Of a stretch of DNA of 64,000 nucleotides, positions 32,542 through 42,637 are shown in pieces. The position numbers were made by a program, and so were the translations under genes. Positions within the stretch are counted from its first letter, which is position 1, and every line of letters starts with the position of its first letter. Location of the stretch: positions 124,001-188,000 of the forward strand of contig CALGUG010000059.1 in assembly GCA_937902315.1 (NCBI GenBank), in the 5' to 3' direction. Under the pieces are notes generated by a model that was not told the DNA's origin, made no database searches, and saw nothing but the letters and a program-made list of their open reading frames with translations. This DNA comes from an uncultured Chloroflexales bacterium. Its GTDB lineage: Bacteria; Chloroflexota; Chloroflexia; Chloroflexales; Chloroflexaceae.

Positions 32542-34167
32542 TTAGATCTTGTTTTGAATGGGAAGCCTAAACCAGAAACGGCTTCCGACCTGTGGCAGCG
32601 AATTGACGCCGATCGTACCGCCGTGAGCTTCTAGCACGAGGCGGCAGAAGAAGAGACCTAAGCCGGTGCCATTGCGCCGTTGAATCTGACTGGCTTGAAC
32701 GTATTTATCGAAGATCTTACTCTGAAACTCCTCTTTCACTCCCACGCCTGTATCTTCCACCCAGACCTCTAGCCAATTATGCCCCGCATCAAAATGTGCG
32801 CCGAGCGTGATCGTGCCATGCTCGGGCGTGAATTTACAGGCATTACTCAAGAGGTTCATAACCACGCGACGCACTAAAGCCTGATCACAGACGCAAAGCG
32901 GTAAATTATCGGGGATACGGCTAATAAATGTCTGACCAGAGTGTTTGAAGATCGGCAAAAACGGGCTCATTGCTTCAAACAAGACCACCGACATATCGCT
33001 CAAGGTATACTCTAGTTGCAATTTGCCCACTTCGATCCGATTAACATCAAGGATGGTTTGGACTTGATCGTTGAGCTGATTGACCGAGTATTCAAGCTGA
33101 AGCAGAGTTTCATTATCTTTTTTTGAAAAGCGATCTTGAAAATCGAGCTGTAAAAGCCGAAAGCCGAGCGAAAGCGATGTTAAAGGGGTGCGTAGGTCGT
33201 GAACTAAGGAGTGTACTAAATCGGTCCGCAGATGTTCGCGTTCCATACGATCGCTTATATCGCGGAAGGAGATCAGGTACGCACCTTGCAACAGGGTATA
33301 GCTCCATTCGAGATAGCGGCCATCGTTGAGATAGAGCTGCCCAGAATGATTATGGCTTAGGTCGCGCCAGGTCTGAATAAGCTTGCGTATGGTATCAAGT
33401 GATACCAGTTGATACAAGCAGCGACTCTGGCGCATAAGGCGTCTCCAAGATTGGCCATTAAATTCGGCTTTGGGCAGGCCGAGGAGATCGTGTAGCGCTT
33501 GATTGAGCATAAGCACGGAGCCATGGCTATCGATCACAAGGAGAGCATCTTGGATACCATTAAACAGCTGACTTAAGAAATTTTGAGATCGTTTGAGCGA
33601 TTTTAAAAGTTGCGAATTGTGCAGCGCTAACGAGATATGCAAAGCCAGAGCAGAGATCACCCGTATGTCTGTATAGGTATAGATCGCTTGGTTATGGCTG
33701 AAGAAACAGATCACACCGAGCAGGCTGCGCTCATGGCGGAGCGGGACGAGCAAACCAGATTGCATCGTGGGTGGAATGGTTTGATCGGATGGTAAGGGCT
33801 GGAGAATCTGTTCGCTGCCACAGAGAAAGGTTTCGCCTATAACGCCATAGTGTAAAGGGAAAGTGCCGATATGTTGCGGTGGAATGGTTGGCGATAGGCG
33901 CAAAAGTTGATACGAATCATCTATGCGAAGCGCAATAGTACAATAATCGAAATCAAGCAACCAATGAGCTTGGTCGGCTATTGTTTGCAAAACTGCATTA
34001 AGTTCAAGCTGTGATTGAAATGCTAGTGCAACATCATTGAGCATAGCAAAACGGGCAGAAAGTGTCTGTGCACCAGCCAGCAAGGTCTCTAGTGATTGTG
34101 ACGGCTCTTCAGCTATGCGCTCAGGCGCGAAAGCTAAAGCTGATTGCCGATGGAGGTGTAATCGCAT
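32542..34167 (-). CDS. GAF-PAS sensor histidine kinase
   Basis: A 541-residue soluble kinase without membrane segments. A GAF domain spans about 45-190, a PAS domain about 195-310 (DALLVIDSHGSVLMLNQAL), then a HisKA domain with phospho-accepting His323 in LVHSLVHDLRTPLTSL, and a HATPase domain with NLLSNACKFTP (N-box), VEDTGVGV (G1) and GTGLGLFFC (G2). It should autophosphorylate and pass phosphate to a response regulator, but none is adjacent, making it an orphan kinase. The ligand of the GAF/PAS sensor is unknown. No clear Shine-Dalgarno is seen at the chosen start. Confidence 0.94.
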   Translation of the reverse strand: MRLHLHRQSALAFAPERIAEEPSQSLETLLAGAQTLSARFAMLNDVALAFQSQLELNAVLQTIADQAHWLLDFDYCTIALRIDDSYQLLRLSPTIPPQHIGTFPLHYGVIGETFLCGSEQILQPLPSDQTIPPTMQSGLLVPLRHERSLLGVICFFSHNQAIYTYTDIRVISALALHISLALHNSQLLKSLKRSQNFLSQLFNGIQDALLVIDSHGSVLMLNQALHDLLGLPKAEFNGQSWRRLMRQSRCLYQLVSLDTIRKLIQTWRDLSHNHSGQLYLNDGRYLEWSYTLLQGAYLISFRDISDRMEREHLRTDLVHSLVHDLRTPLTSLSLGFRLLQLDFQDRFSKKDNETLLQLEYSVNQLNDQVQTILDVNRIEVGKLQLEYTLSDMSVVLFEAMSPFLPIFKHSGQTFISRIPDNLPLCVCDQALVRRVVMNLLSNACKFTPEHGTITLGAHFDAGHNWLEVWVEDTGVGVKEEFQSKIFDKYVQASQIQRRNGTGLGLFFCRLVLEAHGGTIGVNSLPQVGSRFWFRLPIQNKI

Positions 34168-34877
34168 AACTAGGCCATTATCTGTATGTATGCATTTTTA
34201 ATAGATCTGAGAAGTGACTTAATAGCCCATAAAGGGTGTTTTGAAGCGTGATATTGAGCGGAGCAGCTGAAGATGATGACATATATTAACGTTAATGAAC
34301 AGAAGATCTCGATTGCTTAGTATAAGCATAAGCTAAACGAACTCCTTCTCAAAATATGTGATTGAATAGAGTTAATACATGCGCCTGTCCACTTTTTAGC
34401 AACAAGTGGGCCAGAGAATTTTTACGTATATTTCACCCCTCAAGGACGCTTGCTTGGCTAAGAAAAGGCATAACTTGTCTCTACTTATATGAATATAGTA
34501 TCAGAGAAGTATTACCTTTCTTTTAAATATGAAAAACTTTACCTAATTATAACAAATAAATCGAATGTAGCATGGGAATTCGCGCTTTTTTTGTTGAGAA
34601 TGGCTTAAAATCCACTTAGTAAATAAATAGGAATCGAGAATTCGCTTGTGAAGCGAACTTTAAGTACTTCTGATGGTAGTACTACTTGCTGGAGTATAAA
34701 CGAAAGTTTGACCTGTTTTTTAGATCGAATTGTGTTGCATAGTACCTGCAATTCTCCTGTTTTATTTGGGAACTGAGGCCTGATACGGAATCTGCTTATA
34801 GATTTGCCTTGTAATGCCAAATTCGCTTGAAAGGATTGCTTTCTTGCAATGTGGAGAAATGAAAAATGCAGAAAAGT

Positions 34878-34919
34878 GTTATGTGAGATTTCGCACAACA
34901 GCGCAAGACCTCACATAAC
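34878..34919. repeat. Long-hairpin family member
   Basis: GTTATGTGAGATTTCGC is complementary to GCGCAAGACCTCACATAAC with a few wobble/mismatch pairs. Its outer arm is the same as at 28494. Confidence 0.75.
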
Positions 34920-35000
34920 AAAAGAGCTAGCTTCCATTCTGCCGAAGGCTTAGCTCAAAGCTCTGACGTCAACAGCTCTCCCTTCCATTCGTTTCTTACC

Positions 35001-35017
35001 GCGTCCGCCTACGGCTA
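35001..35017 (+). repeat. 17-bp core repeat, copy 9
   Basis: Exact core. No plus-strand gene precedes it; it forms an inverted pair with copy 10, 269 bp away. Confidence 0.85.
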
Positions 35018-35269
35018 TTAAGTCGCCGCCCCACAACAGAGGCCGGCACGCGCTTTGCTTGCATTGCGAGCTCCTTGCTTCAAACGCTGCATTTCGCTGC
35101 CAATCTCGCCGAAACTCTGCCTGCCAAGGCCTCTTCGGCGATAAATTGACATAAGACGAGAACGCGAATCGCGCAAGAATTTCTTTCCACTGGATGCGCT
35201 ATCGATGCGTTTGGGGGTGCTTTCTGCGCACAGCCAAATACACCCCTGTGGCGGCGGGCGGGATGCTGA

Positions 35270-35286
35270 TAGCCGAAGGCGGACGC
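35270..35286 (-). repeat. 17-bp core repeat, copy 10 (one mismatch)
   Basis: Reverse-strand core with CCGAAGG in place of CCGTAGG, 155 bp past the stop of the last glycosyltransferase gene. Confidence 0.8.
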
Positions 35287-35382
35287 GCTTGGTGTCTTGT
35301 TTGGGGTAGAGACCATACCGCTTGCGGCTAAAGTAAGCGGATTTGGGATCGCTGTTTTGTGAGGCGGCCAGAAGTGCAGAAA

Positions 35383-35425
35383 AGGTATGTGGATGTTACG
35401 CTAAGGCGCAATACTCCACATACCT
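35383..35425 (-). terminator. Hairpin downstream of the glycan operon
   Basis: AGGTATGTGGA and TCCACATACCT are the outer arms, with a shorter inner TACGC/GGCG pairing. It lies 16 bp past the stop and resembles the long-hairpin family in size. Confidence 0.65.
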
Positions 35426-35440
35426 TAAGCTGCAGATTTG

Positions 35441-36619
35441 TTATAACAGTTTCAAAATGCGTTCGGCACGTAGGGCATAGGTGTGCTCGCTGGCGACCTG
35501 ACGGCGTTGCTCCTGAGCTGCTTGCGATCGATCGGCCAAACCGGCCAATAGGGCTTGGCGCAGCTCGTTTAGATCGCGGCGGGTGAAATAGTGGGCGATC
35601 TGGGGCGAAATGATCTCGCGCAGGGCAGGCAGATCGGGCAGTACCAAGGGCTGACCGAGCGCGAGGTATTCGAACAGCTTGAGCGGTGAGGCGGTCACAT
35701 CGCTGACGGTGTCGGGAATGACCAGCAGATCGGCGGCTCCTAGGTAGTTCAAGACCTCGGCTTGGGGCAACTGGCCCGGCAGCTCGACACGATCGGCGAT
35801 GCCCAAACGCTCGGCCTGTTCGCGCAGCTGAGCGGTCTCGGCAGGGCGCCCGCCCACCAAAGCCAAACGCAGACGCGGATTGTTGCGCATCAGCTCGGCG
35901 GCGGCCTCGAGCAGACCGTCGAGCCAGCGATAGGCGAAGGTCATGCCAGCGTAGACGATCAATTGAGCCTCGGGATCGCAGTTGATAGCCTTACGGCACT
36001 GGGCGCGATCTTGCGGGCCGAACAAGGTCTGGTCGTAGGCATCGGGCACGATGGCAACTTCGCTGGGGTCGCGCCAGCCTACTTGGGCCAGATAGTGGCG
36101 AAAGTCTTCGGTCAGCGAGACGATCTTGCTGGCGCGGGTGAGCGCCAAACGGTCGAGCAGATGGAGCGGGCCATGCACCCAGCGCTCTTTGGCGCGCGAA
36201 GGGTTGCGCGATTCGAGATCGTGCGCTTCGTAGATCACGCGCGCTTTGAAGAGCGGGCCGAAGAGAGTGGTCCACCAGCCAGCGCAGATCACGTCGCGCA
36301 CATAGACCGTGCCGCCCTGCCAGCCGCGCAGCAGCAGATAGAGCGCGCAGAGCCAGGCGAATAGGCTGCGCTCGGCGTAGTACCAGAGGGTCGAGCGGTA
36401 GAAGCGCGAGCATTTGCCGATCGGGAAGCAGAGCAGATGAACTGCGCCCACTTCGTGAAAACGCGAGGGCGTGCGGTCGCGGCGCGGCACCAAGGCGATC
36501 AGATCGGGGTCGCGCTGGCGTAGCTCGCGCAGGGTGGTGTAGGTTTGGATCGCATTGGCCGAACGCAGATTTAGGCTGTTCGGAAAGGCGATATAGACGT
36601 GCGGCGCTGCTTTGCTCAT
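35441..36619 (-). CDS. Glycosyltransferase family 4 (second of two)
   Basis: A 392-residue GT-B enzyme. The C-terminal half has the GT4 donor-binding pattern: VIYAGMTFAYRWLDGLLEAA, GAADLLVIPDTVSDVTASPLKLFEYLALG (with the E-x7-E-like segment SPLKLFEY) and PLVLPDLPALREI. The N-terminal part includes a hydrophobic stretch (about 78-98) that may associate with the membrane. It would transfer a sugar from an activated donor in building a surface glycan. Its ATG overlaps the previous gene's stop codon by one base (TGATG), showing coupled translation. Donor and acceptor are unknown. Confidence 0.88.
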   Translation of the reverse strand: MSKAAPHVYIAFPNSLNLRSANAIQTYTTLRELRQRDPDLIALVPRRDRTPSRFHEVGAVHLLCFPIGKCSRFYRSTLWYYAERSLFAWLCALYLLLRGWQGGTVYVRDVICAGWWTTLFGPLFKARVIYEAHDLESRNPSRAKERWVHGPLHLLDRLALTRASKIVSLTEDFRHYLAQVGWRDPSEVAIVPDAYDQTLFGPQDRAQCRKAINCDPEAQLIVYAGMTFAYRWLDGLLEAAAELMRNNPRLRLALVGGRPAETAQLREQAERLGIADRVELPGQLPQAEVLNYLGAADLLVIPDTVSDVTASPLKLFEYLALGQPLVLPDLPALREIISPQIAHYFTRRDLNELRQALLAGLADRSQAAQEQRRQVASEHTYALRAERILKLL

Positions 36620-37884
36620 CAGCGTGGCTCCCCATTGGCTAGACCAGCGGCGCGCAGATAGAGCGGCAGCAGCTCTTTGGCGCGCTCCTCGGCGCTGAAG
36701 CGCGGCCCTTCTTCGTAGGCGCGTTGGGCTAGGCGTGCGCGCAGATCGTCGTTGCCGAAGATCACTGCCAGTGCATTGCTAAAGGCATTGGGCGCTTTGG
36801 CGATCGGCGGCGTGGTCAAGCCAGCATCGGGCAAGAAGGCGGGCGTACCAGCGGTTTCGGTCGCCACAAAGGGCGTTCCAACCGCAGCGGCCTCCATCAC
36901 AACCTTGGCGCCGCCCTCCATCACCGAAGGCACCGCCAAGGCATCGGCGGCAGCCAGGTGGTCGCGCACATGCTCGTGTGGCAGCTCGCCCACGAAGTGA
37001 ACGTAGTCGGCGACCTCGCACTCTTTGGCTAACTTTTCGAGATACTCGCGGTAATCGCCAATGCCTGGCACGGGACGGCTAGGGCCACAGATCAGCACAT
37101 CGATCGGCGCGCCGAGCCGCTCGAAGGCGGCTGGCAAGGAGCGGATCAGACCATCGAAGCCTTTGATCGGCAAGAGACGGCCCATAGTGATCAAAAGATG
37201 GGGCGCTGTGAGCTTGTAGCGCTCGCGAATCTCGGCACGCACCCGCTGGCGATAGCTGGCCAGATCTTCGTCGCTGGGGGGGTAGCAGACCTCGCCGATG
37301 TTTTGGGCCACAACCGCGATCTTAGCAGGGTCAGCGCCGCGTTCGATGGCTGCATCGCTGGCTAGCTGCGAATAGGTGCGTAACAGAACTGAGCGCTGTA
37401 AGGTCATTGCGAGCAGACGACGCGCGATCGGGTAGCGCCCAAAGCCGTAGTTGGCTGCATCTTCGCGGTGCATATCGCCGCCCTGCAAGACGACCGCCAA
37501 AGGCTTGCGCAGAATCGGCTGCCAGAGCGCGGCGACCGAGCCGAGCGGATAGCCACCCTCGACCAGCACCAGATCGACATCGCGCAGCTTCGACATCAAG
37601 AGCGGCCCATACGAGCGCAACATAAAGAGAAAAGGCTGGTAGTGGAAGATCCGCGTGCTGAGCGCGCCCTCGGCGCGGGCCAAGAAGTCGCGCCCTTGGC
37701 CGAGCTCATAGACCGTCACGCCCTTGTCATCCCAGATGCGCAGACCGCGCTTGGCTTTGGCTCCGCCCATGGTGATGACGCTGTAGCGATGGCCGCGGGC
37801 AATGATCGCGCGGGCTAGCTCGCCGTGAATTTCGTTTCCGATATATTGAGGCCCGTAGGCACTGATCAATTGCACAATATGCAT
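36619..37884 (-). CDS. Glycosyltransferase family 4 (first of two)
   Basis: A 421-residue GT-B glycosyltransferase. The acceptor end starts MHIVQLISAYGPQYIGNEIHG, and the donor end contains LLITMGRLLPIKGFDGLIRS and VPSVMEGGAKVVMEAAAVG, the GT4 EGGxxxxxEA loop. It is cytoplasmic, probably membrane-associated. It belongs to the same minus-strand run as three GT-C proteins upstream and another GT4 gene downstream, consistent with assembly of a polysaccharide or glycolipid. Substrates are not readable from sequence. Confidence 0.9.
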   Translation of the reverse strand: MHIVQLISAYGPQYIGNEIHGELARAIIARGHRYSVITMGGAKAKRGLRIWDDKGVTVYELGQGRDFLARAEGALSTRIFHYQPFLFMLRSYGPLLMSKLRDVDLVLVEGGYPLGSVAALWQPILRKPLAVVLQGGDMHREDAANYGFGRYPIARRLLAMTLQRSVLLRTYSQLASDAAIERGADPAKIAVVAQNIGEVCYPPSDEDLASYRQRVRAEIRERYKLTAPHLLITMGRLLPIKGFDGLIRSLPAAFERLGAPIDVLICGPSRPVPGIGDYREYLEKLAKECEVADYVHFVGELPHEHVRDHLAAADALAVPSVMEGGAKVVMEAAAVGTPFVATETAGTPAFLPDAGLTTPPIAKAPNAFSNALAVIFGNDDLRARLAQRAYEEGPRFSAEERAKELLPLYLRAAGLANGEPR

Positions 37885-37942
37885 AACTGCTCGTTTCGTC
37901 TCGCGCTGCTGGACTACTGCTGAGCCAACAGCCTCATTGTTG

Positions 37943-40180
37943 CTATGGATTGTGGATCAATTCGACACTGGCATTGGAGATATTCACGCTCAGTGAGCGC
38001 GGATCGTTTGGATCGTTGGTTGGCGTCGCTGGCTCAAGGCTGCGGAAGGTGACACTGTTTTCGCCCGCTTGTAGCGGCACAACCACTTGGAAGCTGCGCA
38101 GTTGGCCGAGCGGCAAGTTGAACTGTCCTGCCGAAACGCCGTTGACGGTCACTTCGATCGTGCGGTCTTGACCATAGCCATAGGCTTTAAAGCGTAACAG
38201 GGCGCTGCCCGGCTCGTCCATCGAGGTACAGGGGTAGAGCAAGATCGTTCCCTGATCGTTGAGCATCCAGCGGTTTACCACTCCGTTGGCATCGATCTCT
38301 GGCTCGTACCAATTGGCCTTCGAGGGCGTCCAGTAGGGCGTAAGGTCGCTGTTCGCTGGTACTTGGTAGGCGCGCAGAATCTCGTCTTCGTAGATCGGAG
38401 CGATGCCGCTGAACAGCAGCGGTTCGAGTGCTGCGCTGCCCTTCTTCTGTTGTGGCTCTAGGCGCTGTTTGTAGAAAACCACATAACGAATATTTTGGCA
38501 GGCCAAGGCTTGCAGATGAGCCGCTTGGCTGTTATCGCTGCCGATATCGAGGATGGGCTCTTCGCCACGGATCATAGCGCCGAAGAAACGCGCTCGGCTC
38601 CAAGGGTGCGATACCTCGCGTGCGATGCGGCCGCCCACCGTGATTTTGCCGTGATGGGTTTGGTAAAACATCGAAGGCACGCCCTTGTAGGGAATCTCCA
38701 AAATGGGGTACTCTTCGGGATCTTGGGCCAATTGGCGGTAGAAGGCCGAGACCTGCTGATCGTCGATTGGCGTAAGTGGGATAGCGTTGGGCCAATATTC
38801 AAACAGCAACAAGGCTACCAAAGCGCCGTAAGCGATCTTTTGACTATTGGGTGAAAGGGCCTGCAAGCGCGGCAGCCTGCTTAAGGCCGATACTCCGAAA
38901 CCTGCCAAAACCGCCAGCGCCAGCATCACAACCGCAACAAAGCGGCTTGGAATGCGCTGGATATTCATAAAGGGCAGCTTGTTGAAGTAGAGATAGGGCA
39001 TCGGAATCGGCGTGGCTGTATCGGAGCTATTGACGCCGCCGACTTGTAGATAGGGGCCGAGCGCCAGCAGGAAGAAGCAGACAAACATCACGCCATAGAG
39101 CAGCGTGCGTTTGCGATCCTTCCAAACTGCCACAATCGCCAGCAGCATCGCGCCATAGCCTAACGTCGCCATACCGCCGGTGATGTACGAGGGCACTAGG
39201 CTATAGAAAATATCGGCGGCCCACTCGCCCCAGAGCGGGTGATAGATGCTTGGAATAAAGAAGGCTAGCAGGTCGGTCGAGTGCAAAATGCTGTGATAGA
39301 GCGGTCGGACAGCGTAAGGTTGGCGCTGTAGCTCCAAAATCATCGGCACCAGTACGGGCGAGATCGCTATGCCGAACAGCAGGCCGACAAGGGCGAATTT
39401 GGCGATGACTGCGCCCCAAGCACGCTCCAAAAGCGGACGCCAAGCAGCAGAACTATCGGCCTGAGCGCGCGTCTCGAAGAGCATGCGCAACAGCTCGTAG
39501 AAAGCCACGATCGCTGTGATCACTAAGGCGTAGGAGGTGTAGTGCCAATCGGTATAGCCGACCAAGGTCAAGAACAGGGCTGCGATCGGCAGGTAGCGCC
39601 AATGGTCGCGTAGGCCGCGCAGCAGAAAGAGCAGGTAGAGCGGCAGCCACTGCACCGAGAGCATAAACGGCTGGCCGACCCGCAGGTGAAACTCCATATA
39701 CGGGCTGAAGGCGAAGATAAAGCCCGCTACAAAGGCCGCCGAACGCTGCTTGGTCAGGTAATAGACCAGACTATAAGCGCCGATCCCCGCCATTACAAAG
39801 GCAAATAACACTAGCAGGTTGTAGGCAACCGCAGTGTTAGAGAGCGCCTGCAAGGGCAGCGAGAGAAAAGCGTTGAGCGGATTGTAGGTATGGAAAAAGA
39901 GCGGCAGCCCGAATGGATAGTACATAATGGTCGATTCGAACGGGTTTTGATGCCAATCGAAGACCGCTAGGGCTGTCCACCAAAGGTTCCAGTAGTTTTC
40001 AAGCGCATCTTGCTCGCCGCCGATCGCCGTGCTGAACGCAGTGATCATGGGATAGGTGAAGATAATCGCCAAGACCAAGTAGCTGATCAGCATCAAGCCG
40101 TGGCGGCGCAAAAGCGCGCCGAGCCGCTGGGCGAAGGGCCGTTTGTGCGAGCTGTTTTCAGAGCCAGTAGCCATGTGCAT
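37943..40180 (-). CDS. Multi-membrane GT-C-like protein with C-terminal soluble domain
   Basis: A 745-residue protein with about ten to twelve membrane segments in residues 28-450 and a C-terminal extracytoplasmic domain. The first loop (FSTAIGGEQDALENYWNLWW) has the acidic pattern expected of lipid-linked-sugar GT-C enzymes, and FAFSPYMEFHLRVGQPFML is a typical membrane motif of large YfhO-like proteins. The tail ends in a beta-rich segment (VTVNGVSAGQFNLPLGQLRS) that may bind carbohydrate. Its ATG overlaps the previous stop by one base (TAATG). The reaction is unknown; a role in glycan polymerisation or attachment is inferred from neighbours. Confidence 0.8.
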   Translation of the reverse strand: MHMATGSENSSHKRPFAQRLGALLRRHGLMLISYLVLAIIFTYPMITAFSTAIGGEQDALENYWNLWWTALAVFDWHQNPFESTIMYYPFGLPLFFHTYNPLNAFLSLPLQALSNTAVAYNLLVLFAFVMAGIGAYSLVYYLTKQRSAAFVAGFIFAFSPYMEFHLRVGQPFMLSVQWLPLYLLFLLRGLRDHWRYLPIAALFLTLVGYTDWHYTSYALVITAIVAFYELLRMLFETRAQADSSAAWRPLLERAWGAVIAKFALVGLLFGIAISPVLVPMILELQRQPYAVRPLYHSILHSTDLLAFFIPSIYHPLWGEWAADIFYSLVPSYITGGMATLGYGAMLLAIVAVWKDRKRTLLYGVMFVCFFLLALGPYLQVGGVNSSDTATPIPMPYLYFNKLPFMNIQRIPSRFVAVVMLALAVLAGFGVSALSRLPRLQALSPNSQKIAYGALVALLLFEYWPNAIPLTPIDDQQVSAFYRQLAQDPEEYPILEIPYKGVPSMFYQTHHGKITVGGRIAREVSHPWSRARFFGAMIRGEEPILDIGSDNSQAAHLQALACQNIRYVVFYKQRLEPQQKKGSAALEPLLFSGIAPIYEDEILRAYQVPANSDLTPYWTPSKANWYEPEIDANGVVNRWMLNDQGTILLYPCTSMDEPGSALLRFKAYGYGQDRTIEVTVNGVSAGQFNLPLGQLRSFQVVVPLQAGENSVTFRSLEPATPTNDPNDPRSLSVNISNASVELIHNP

Positions 40181-42624
40181 TATTTCGGTTCTAGACCCGT
40201 AGGTTGGGTGCCCAAGATGAACAATTTGCTGGCACGACCTTCGGGGCCACGGATTTCGATCTCGTGATAGTTTGCTTGAAAGCGCGGATTATTTTGGAAG
40301 GTGCCCGATGTCGAAAAAGGGATGATGTGGGGCTGCTGATCGAGCACATACTCCACATCGGTCTTTTCGGCACCGGCGATGCCCGCGCCCATGTCTTCCA
40401 CTTCAAGGTGGGCGATATGCAGATCGTTCAAGCCGAGCGTGTCGATCACGCGTAAGCCGCTGTAATAGGGCAAAGCGCCTGCGATACCAGTGGCAACCAC
40501 TGTATCGGCGGGCGTGTTATCGCGCAACCACAAGCCAAGTTCACGATTCTTTTCGACCACATTATACTCGCCCCGCACCGGCGACCATGCAACCCCGATA
40601 TCGCTCGACGGCAACTGATAAGCCGTAAAAACGAGATAGAGCAGCGCCAGAGCCAGCGCTCCAAGCGGAGCAGGCCACGTTTCCAGCCCTTTTAACAGGC
40701 CGATGCGCAGCTGCGCTATGTTTAGCAAAGCCTGCTGAATCAGAAGCGCGATCAGCGGGATCAGTGGCACAAAGAAGCGGAAGCCCGGGAAGTGATCGCC
40801 GCCCACATAGATGATGTAAAGCAGGTAGAGTGCTATCAGGCCGATTACATGCAGCGTCTCGAGTCTGAGCACTTGCCAGTTGAAAGCTTTGCCCCTCCAT
40901 ACGCGCCACCACACGGCGATCAAGCCGAGCAGAAAGACGACCGTCAGAAAACGCCAGCCCATCGAGGCGGCGAATTCGTAGCTGTAGTTGAGGCCGCGCA
41001 GATATTGTGCCCAGCCGCTGCCGACCTTGGCATAGAAGGTATTCGGCAGTGGATAGCCGTAGTACAGGTAGCGCCAGAGGTAGTAGGGGCCGAAACAGAT
41101 CAGAAAGCCATAGACATAGCTAGCGAGCGGCGAGCGCAGCAGCGCTCCCAAAGACGGGCGCGCTTTGAGCCAGTCGGGCAGGCTGCGCGCCAAGAGGTAG
41201 AGCCCGGCCATAGCGACGGCCAAGACGCCGTCGGGGCGCGTCATCACTATCAGGGCGAAGATCAGCCCAGCCCTAAAGCATTGGCGCGCGCTGCCTGCCT
41301 CGTGAACCGCCCAGCTGCCAGCTACCAGCAGCAAACTGAAGAGAGCCGTCTCCATGCCGCTGCCGCGCACACCATAGAGCATAAATGGTGTATTGAGCGC
41401 CAACAGCAGGGGTGCAGTCAGGGGCAGAAGGCTGTGCGCCAAACGCTGAGGTATGCTTGCGCCCTCGTGAGCGCTTGTCAAACGCAGGCCCCAAGCGTAG
41501 ACCAGCCAGATCGTAGCCAGACCGATCAGCATGGTTGCAATCGCTGAAGGCAAGGTCGGGTCGAAACCCAAGCCGATCGGAATCGCCATCAGCATGGTCC
41601 AGAGGAAGTTGGTATAGCCTTCGACCCGTTCGCCCGGGTTAAAGACCAGCCCATGGCCCTGCAGCATATTGAGCGCGTAGCGAAAGGAGATATAGGCGTC
41701 ATCTAGAATCCAAAAGCCGAGGATCTGCACCGACCAGACCGACCACAGGCTCGCTAGAGCTAGGCCAAGCCGCTGAGTCAAGTTGCGCCCGATCGCGAAG
41801 CTGCCCCAGAGCGCGACCAGACAGAGCAGCGCCAGCAGCGGCGGCGTAAAAATATGCGGGCGATAGACGAAGGGCAGGCTCAACAAGATGGCCGCCTGCA
41901 ATACGAGCACGAGGGCCGTCGACCAGAGCGGCAAAAAGCGCCAGCCCAGCAACAGCGCTCCCAGCATTGCGCCAGCATAGAGCAGCCAAGCCAGCCAGAG
42001 CGGCAGCCCAAAGATCTGCCAGCCGTCAACGAGCGGCGCTACCCGTACCCAGTCGAGCCGAATGCCCAGCTGGCGAGGAGGCGCGCCGGGTTCGCTGTTG
42101 GGTACTTCAAAGGTGTTGCCGCGCAGCTCAAGGTAGAGATCGTTGCCATAGTCGGAAGGTTTGTGCGGCACCAGAAAGCGGTAGGTGCGGAAGTTCCCGT
42201 CGAGCGGCAGCTCCAGCGCGGGGGCATAGTTGAGCCGCAGTGTGCTGGTGGCGGCTTGGGTCTCGGCGGGGCGACAATCGCAAGCCCGCAATTCGAGCAG
42301 CAGCGGCTCGCCGAGCGCGAAATAATTCAAAAAGCGCAGGCTCGAAAAAGCTTTGGTCCAGCGAAAGCTCTGACCGTTTTCATCGGCCTCGGCGTAGTTC
42401 ATATCGAAGAGGTAGAAGCCTGCGCGACTCTCGCCGTAGTCGTTGAGAGCCTCTTCTGCTCCGATATCAACGAATAAACGCTGCTGGGGTGGCTGCACAA
42501 GCAATGGCAGCAACACGGCCAGCAGCCAGAGGCCGAGGCATAACAAGCCTTGGCGCGGCCAAACGGCCTTTTCCAACAGCGATCGTGGCCGCACTAGTTC
42601 AAAACGGTCGCTCTTCATGGGCAC
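40180..42624 (-). CDS. GT-C glycosyltransferase-like membrane protein (AftB-like motif)
   Basis: An 814-residue membrane protein. An N-terminal hydrophobic segment is followed by an extracytoplasmic beta-rich domain (about 60-195) and then ten or more helices. The motif ILDDAYISFRYALNMLQGHG followed by ERVEGYTNFLW is the signature of the AftB-type arabinofuranosyl/glycosyltransferase group, where the DD pair is the metal/lipid-sugar site. It probably uses a polyprenyl-phosphate sugar outside the membrane. Its stop overlaps the next gene's start. Its start is supported by context only, as no strong ribosome site is seen. Confidence 0.84.
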   Translation of the reverse strand: MPMKSDRFELVRPRSLLEKAVWPRQGLLCLGLWLLAVLLPLLVQPPQQRLFVDIGAEEALNDYGESRAGFYLFDMNYAEADENGQSFRWTKAFSSLRFLNYFALGEPLLLELRACDCRPAETQAATSTLRLNYAPALELPLDGNFRTYRFLVPHKPSDYGNDLYLELRGNTFEVPNSEPGAPPRQLGIRLDWVRVAPLVDGWQIFGLPLWLAWLLYAGAMLGALLLGWRFLPLWSTALVLVLQAAILLSLPFVYRPHIFTPPLLALLCLVALWGSFAIGRNLTQRLGLALASLWSVWSVQILGFWILDDAYISFRYALNMLQGHGLVFNPGERVEGYTNFLWTMLMAIPIGLGFDPTLPSAIATMLIGLATIWLVYAWGLRLTSAHEGASIPQRLAHSLLPLTAPLLLALNTPFMLYGVRGSGMETALFSLLLVAGSWAVHEAGSARQCFRAGLIFALIVMTRPDGVLAVAMAGLYLLARSLPDWLKARPSLGALLRSPLASYVYGFLICFGPYYLWRYLYYGYPLPNTFYAKVGSGWAQYLRGLNYSYEFAASMGWRFLTVVFLLGLIAVWWRVWRGKAFNWQVLRLETLHVIGLIALYLLYIIYVGGDHFPGFRFFVPLIPLIALLIQQALLNIAQLRIGLLKGLETWPAPLGALALALLYLVFTAYQLPSSDIGVAWSPVRGEYNVVEKNRELGLWLRDNTPADTVVATGIAGALPYYSGLRVIDTLGLNDLHIAHLEVEDMGAGIAGAEKTDVEYVLDQQPHIIPFSTSGTFQNNPRFQANYHEIEIRGPEGRASKLFILGTQPTGLEPK

Positions 42625-42637
42625 TCTTGGAGGCGCA

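Larger units (their letters stand above)
34168..35382. other. 1.2-kb AT-rich and repeat-rich intergenic region
   Basis: No credible gene. 34168-34870 is strongly AT-rich and probably holds the kinase promoter. A 97-residue minus frame (34605-34898) begins inside a repeat hairpin and is probably accidental. The hairpin at 34878 and core copies 9 and 10 follow. The stretch 35040-35260 has no named content beyond copy flanks. Confidence 0.5.

Noticed and set aside
34605..34898. 97-codon minus-strand frame
   Set aside because: Its first codons are within a repeat hairpin, and it has no ribosome site; the stretch is AT-rich and unconserved in pattern.
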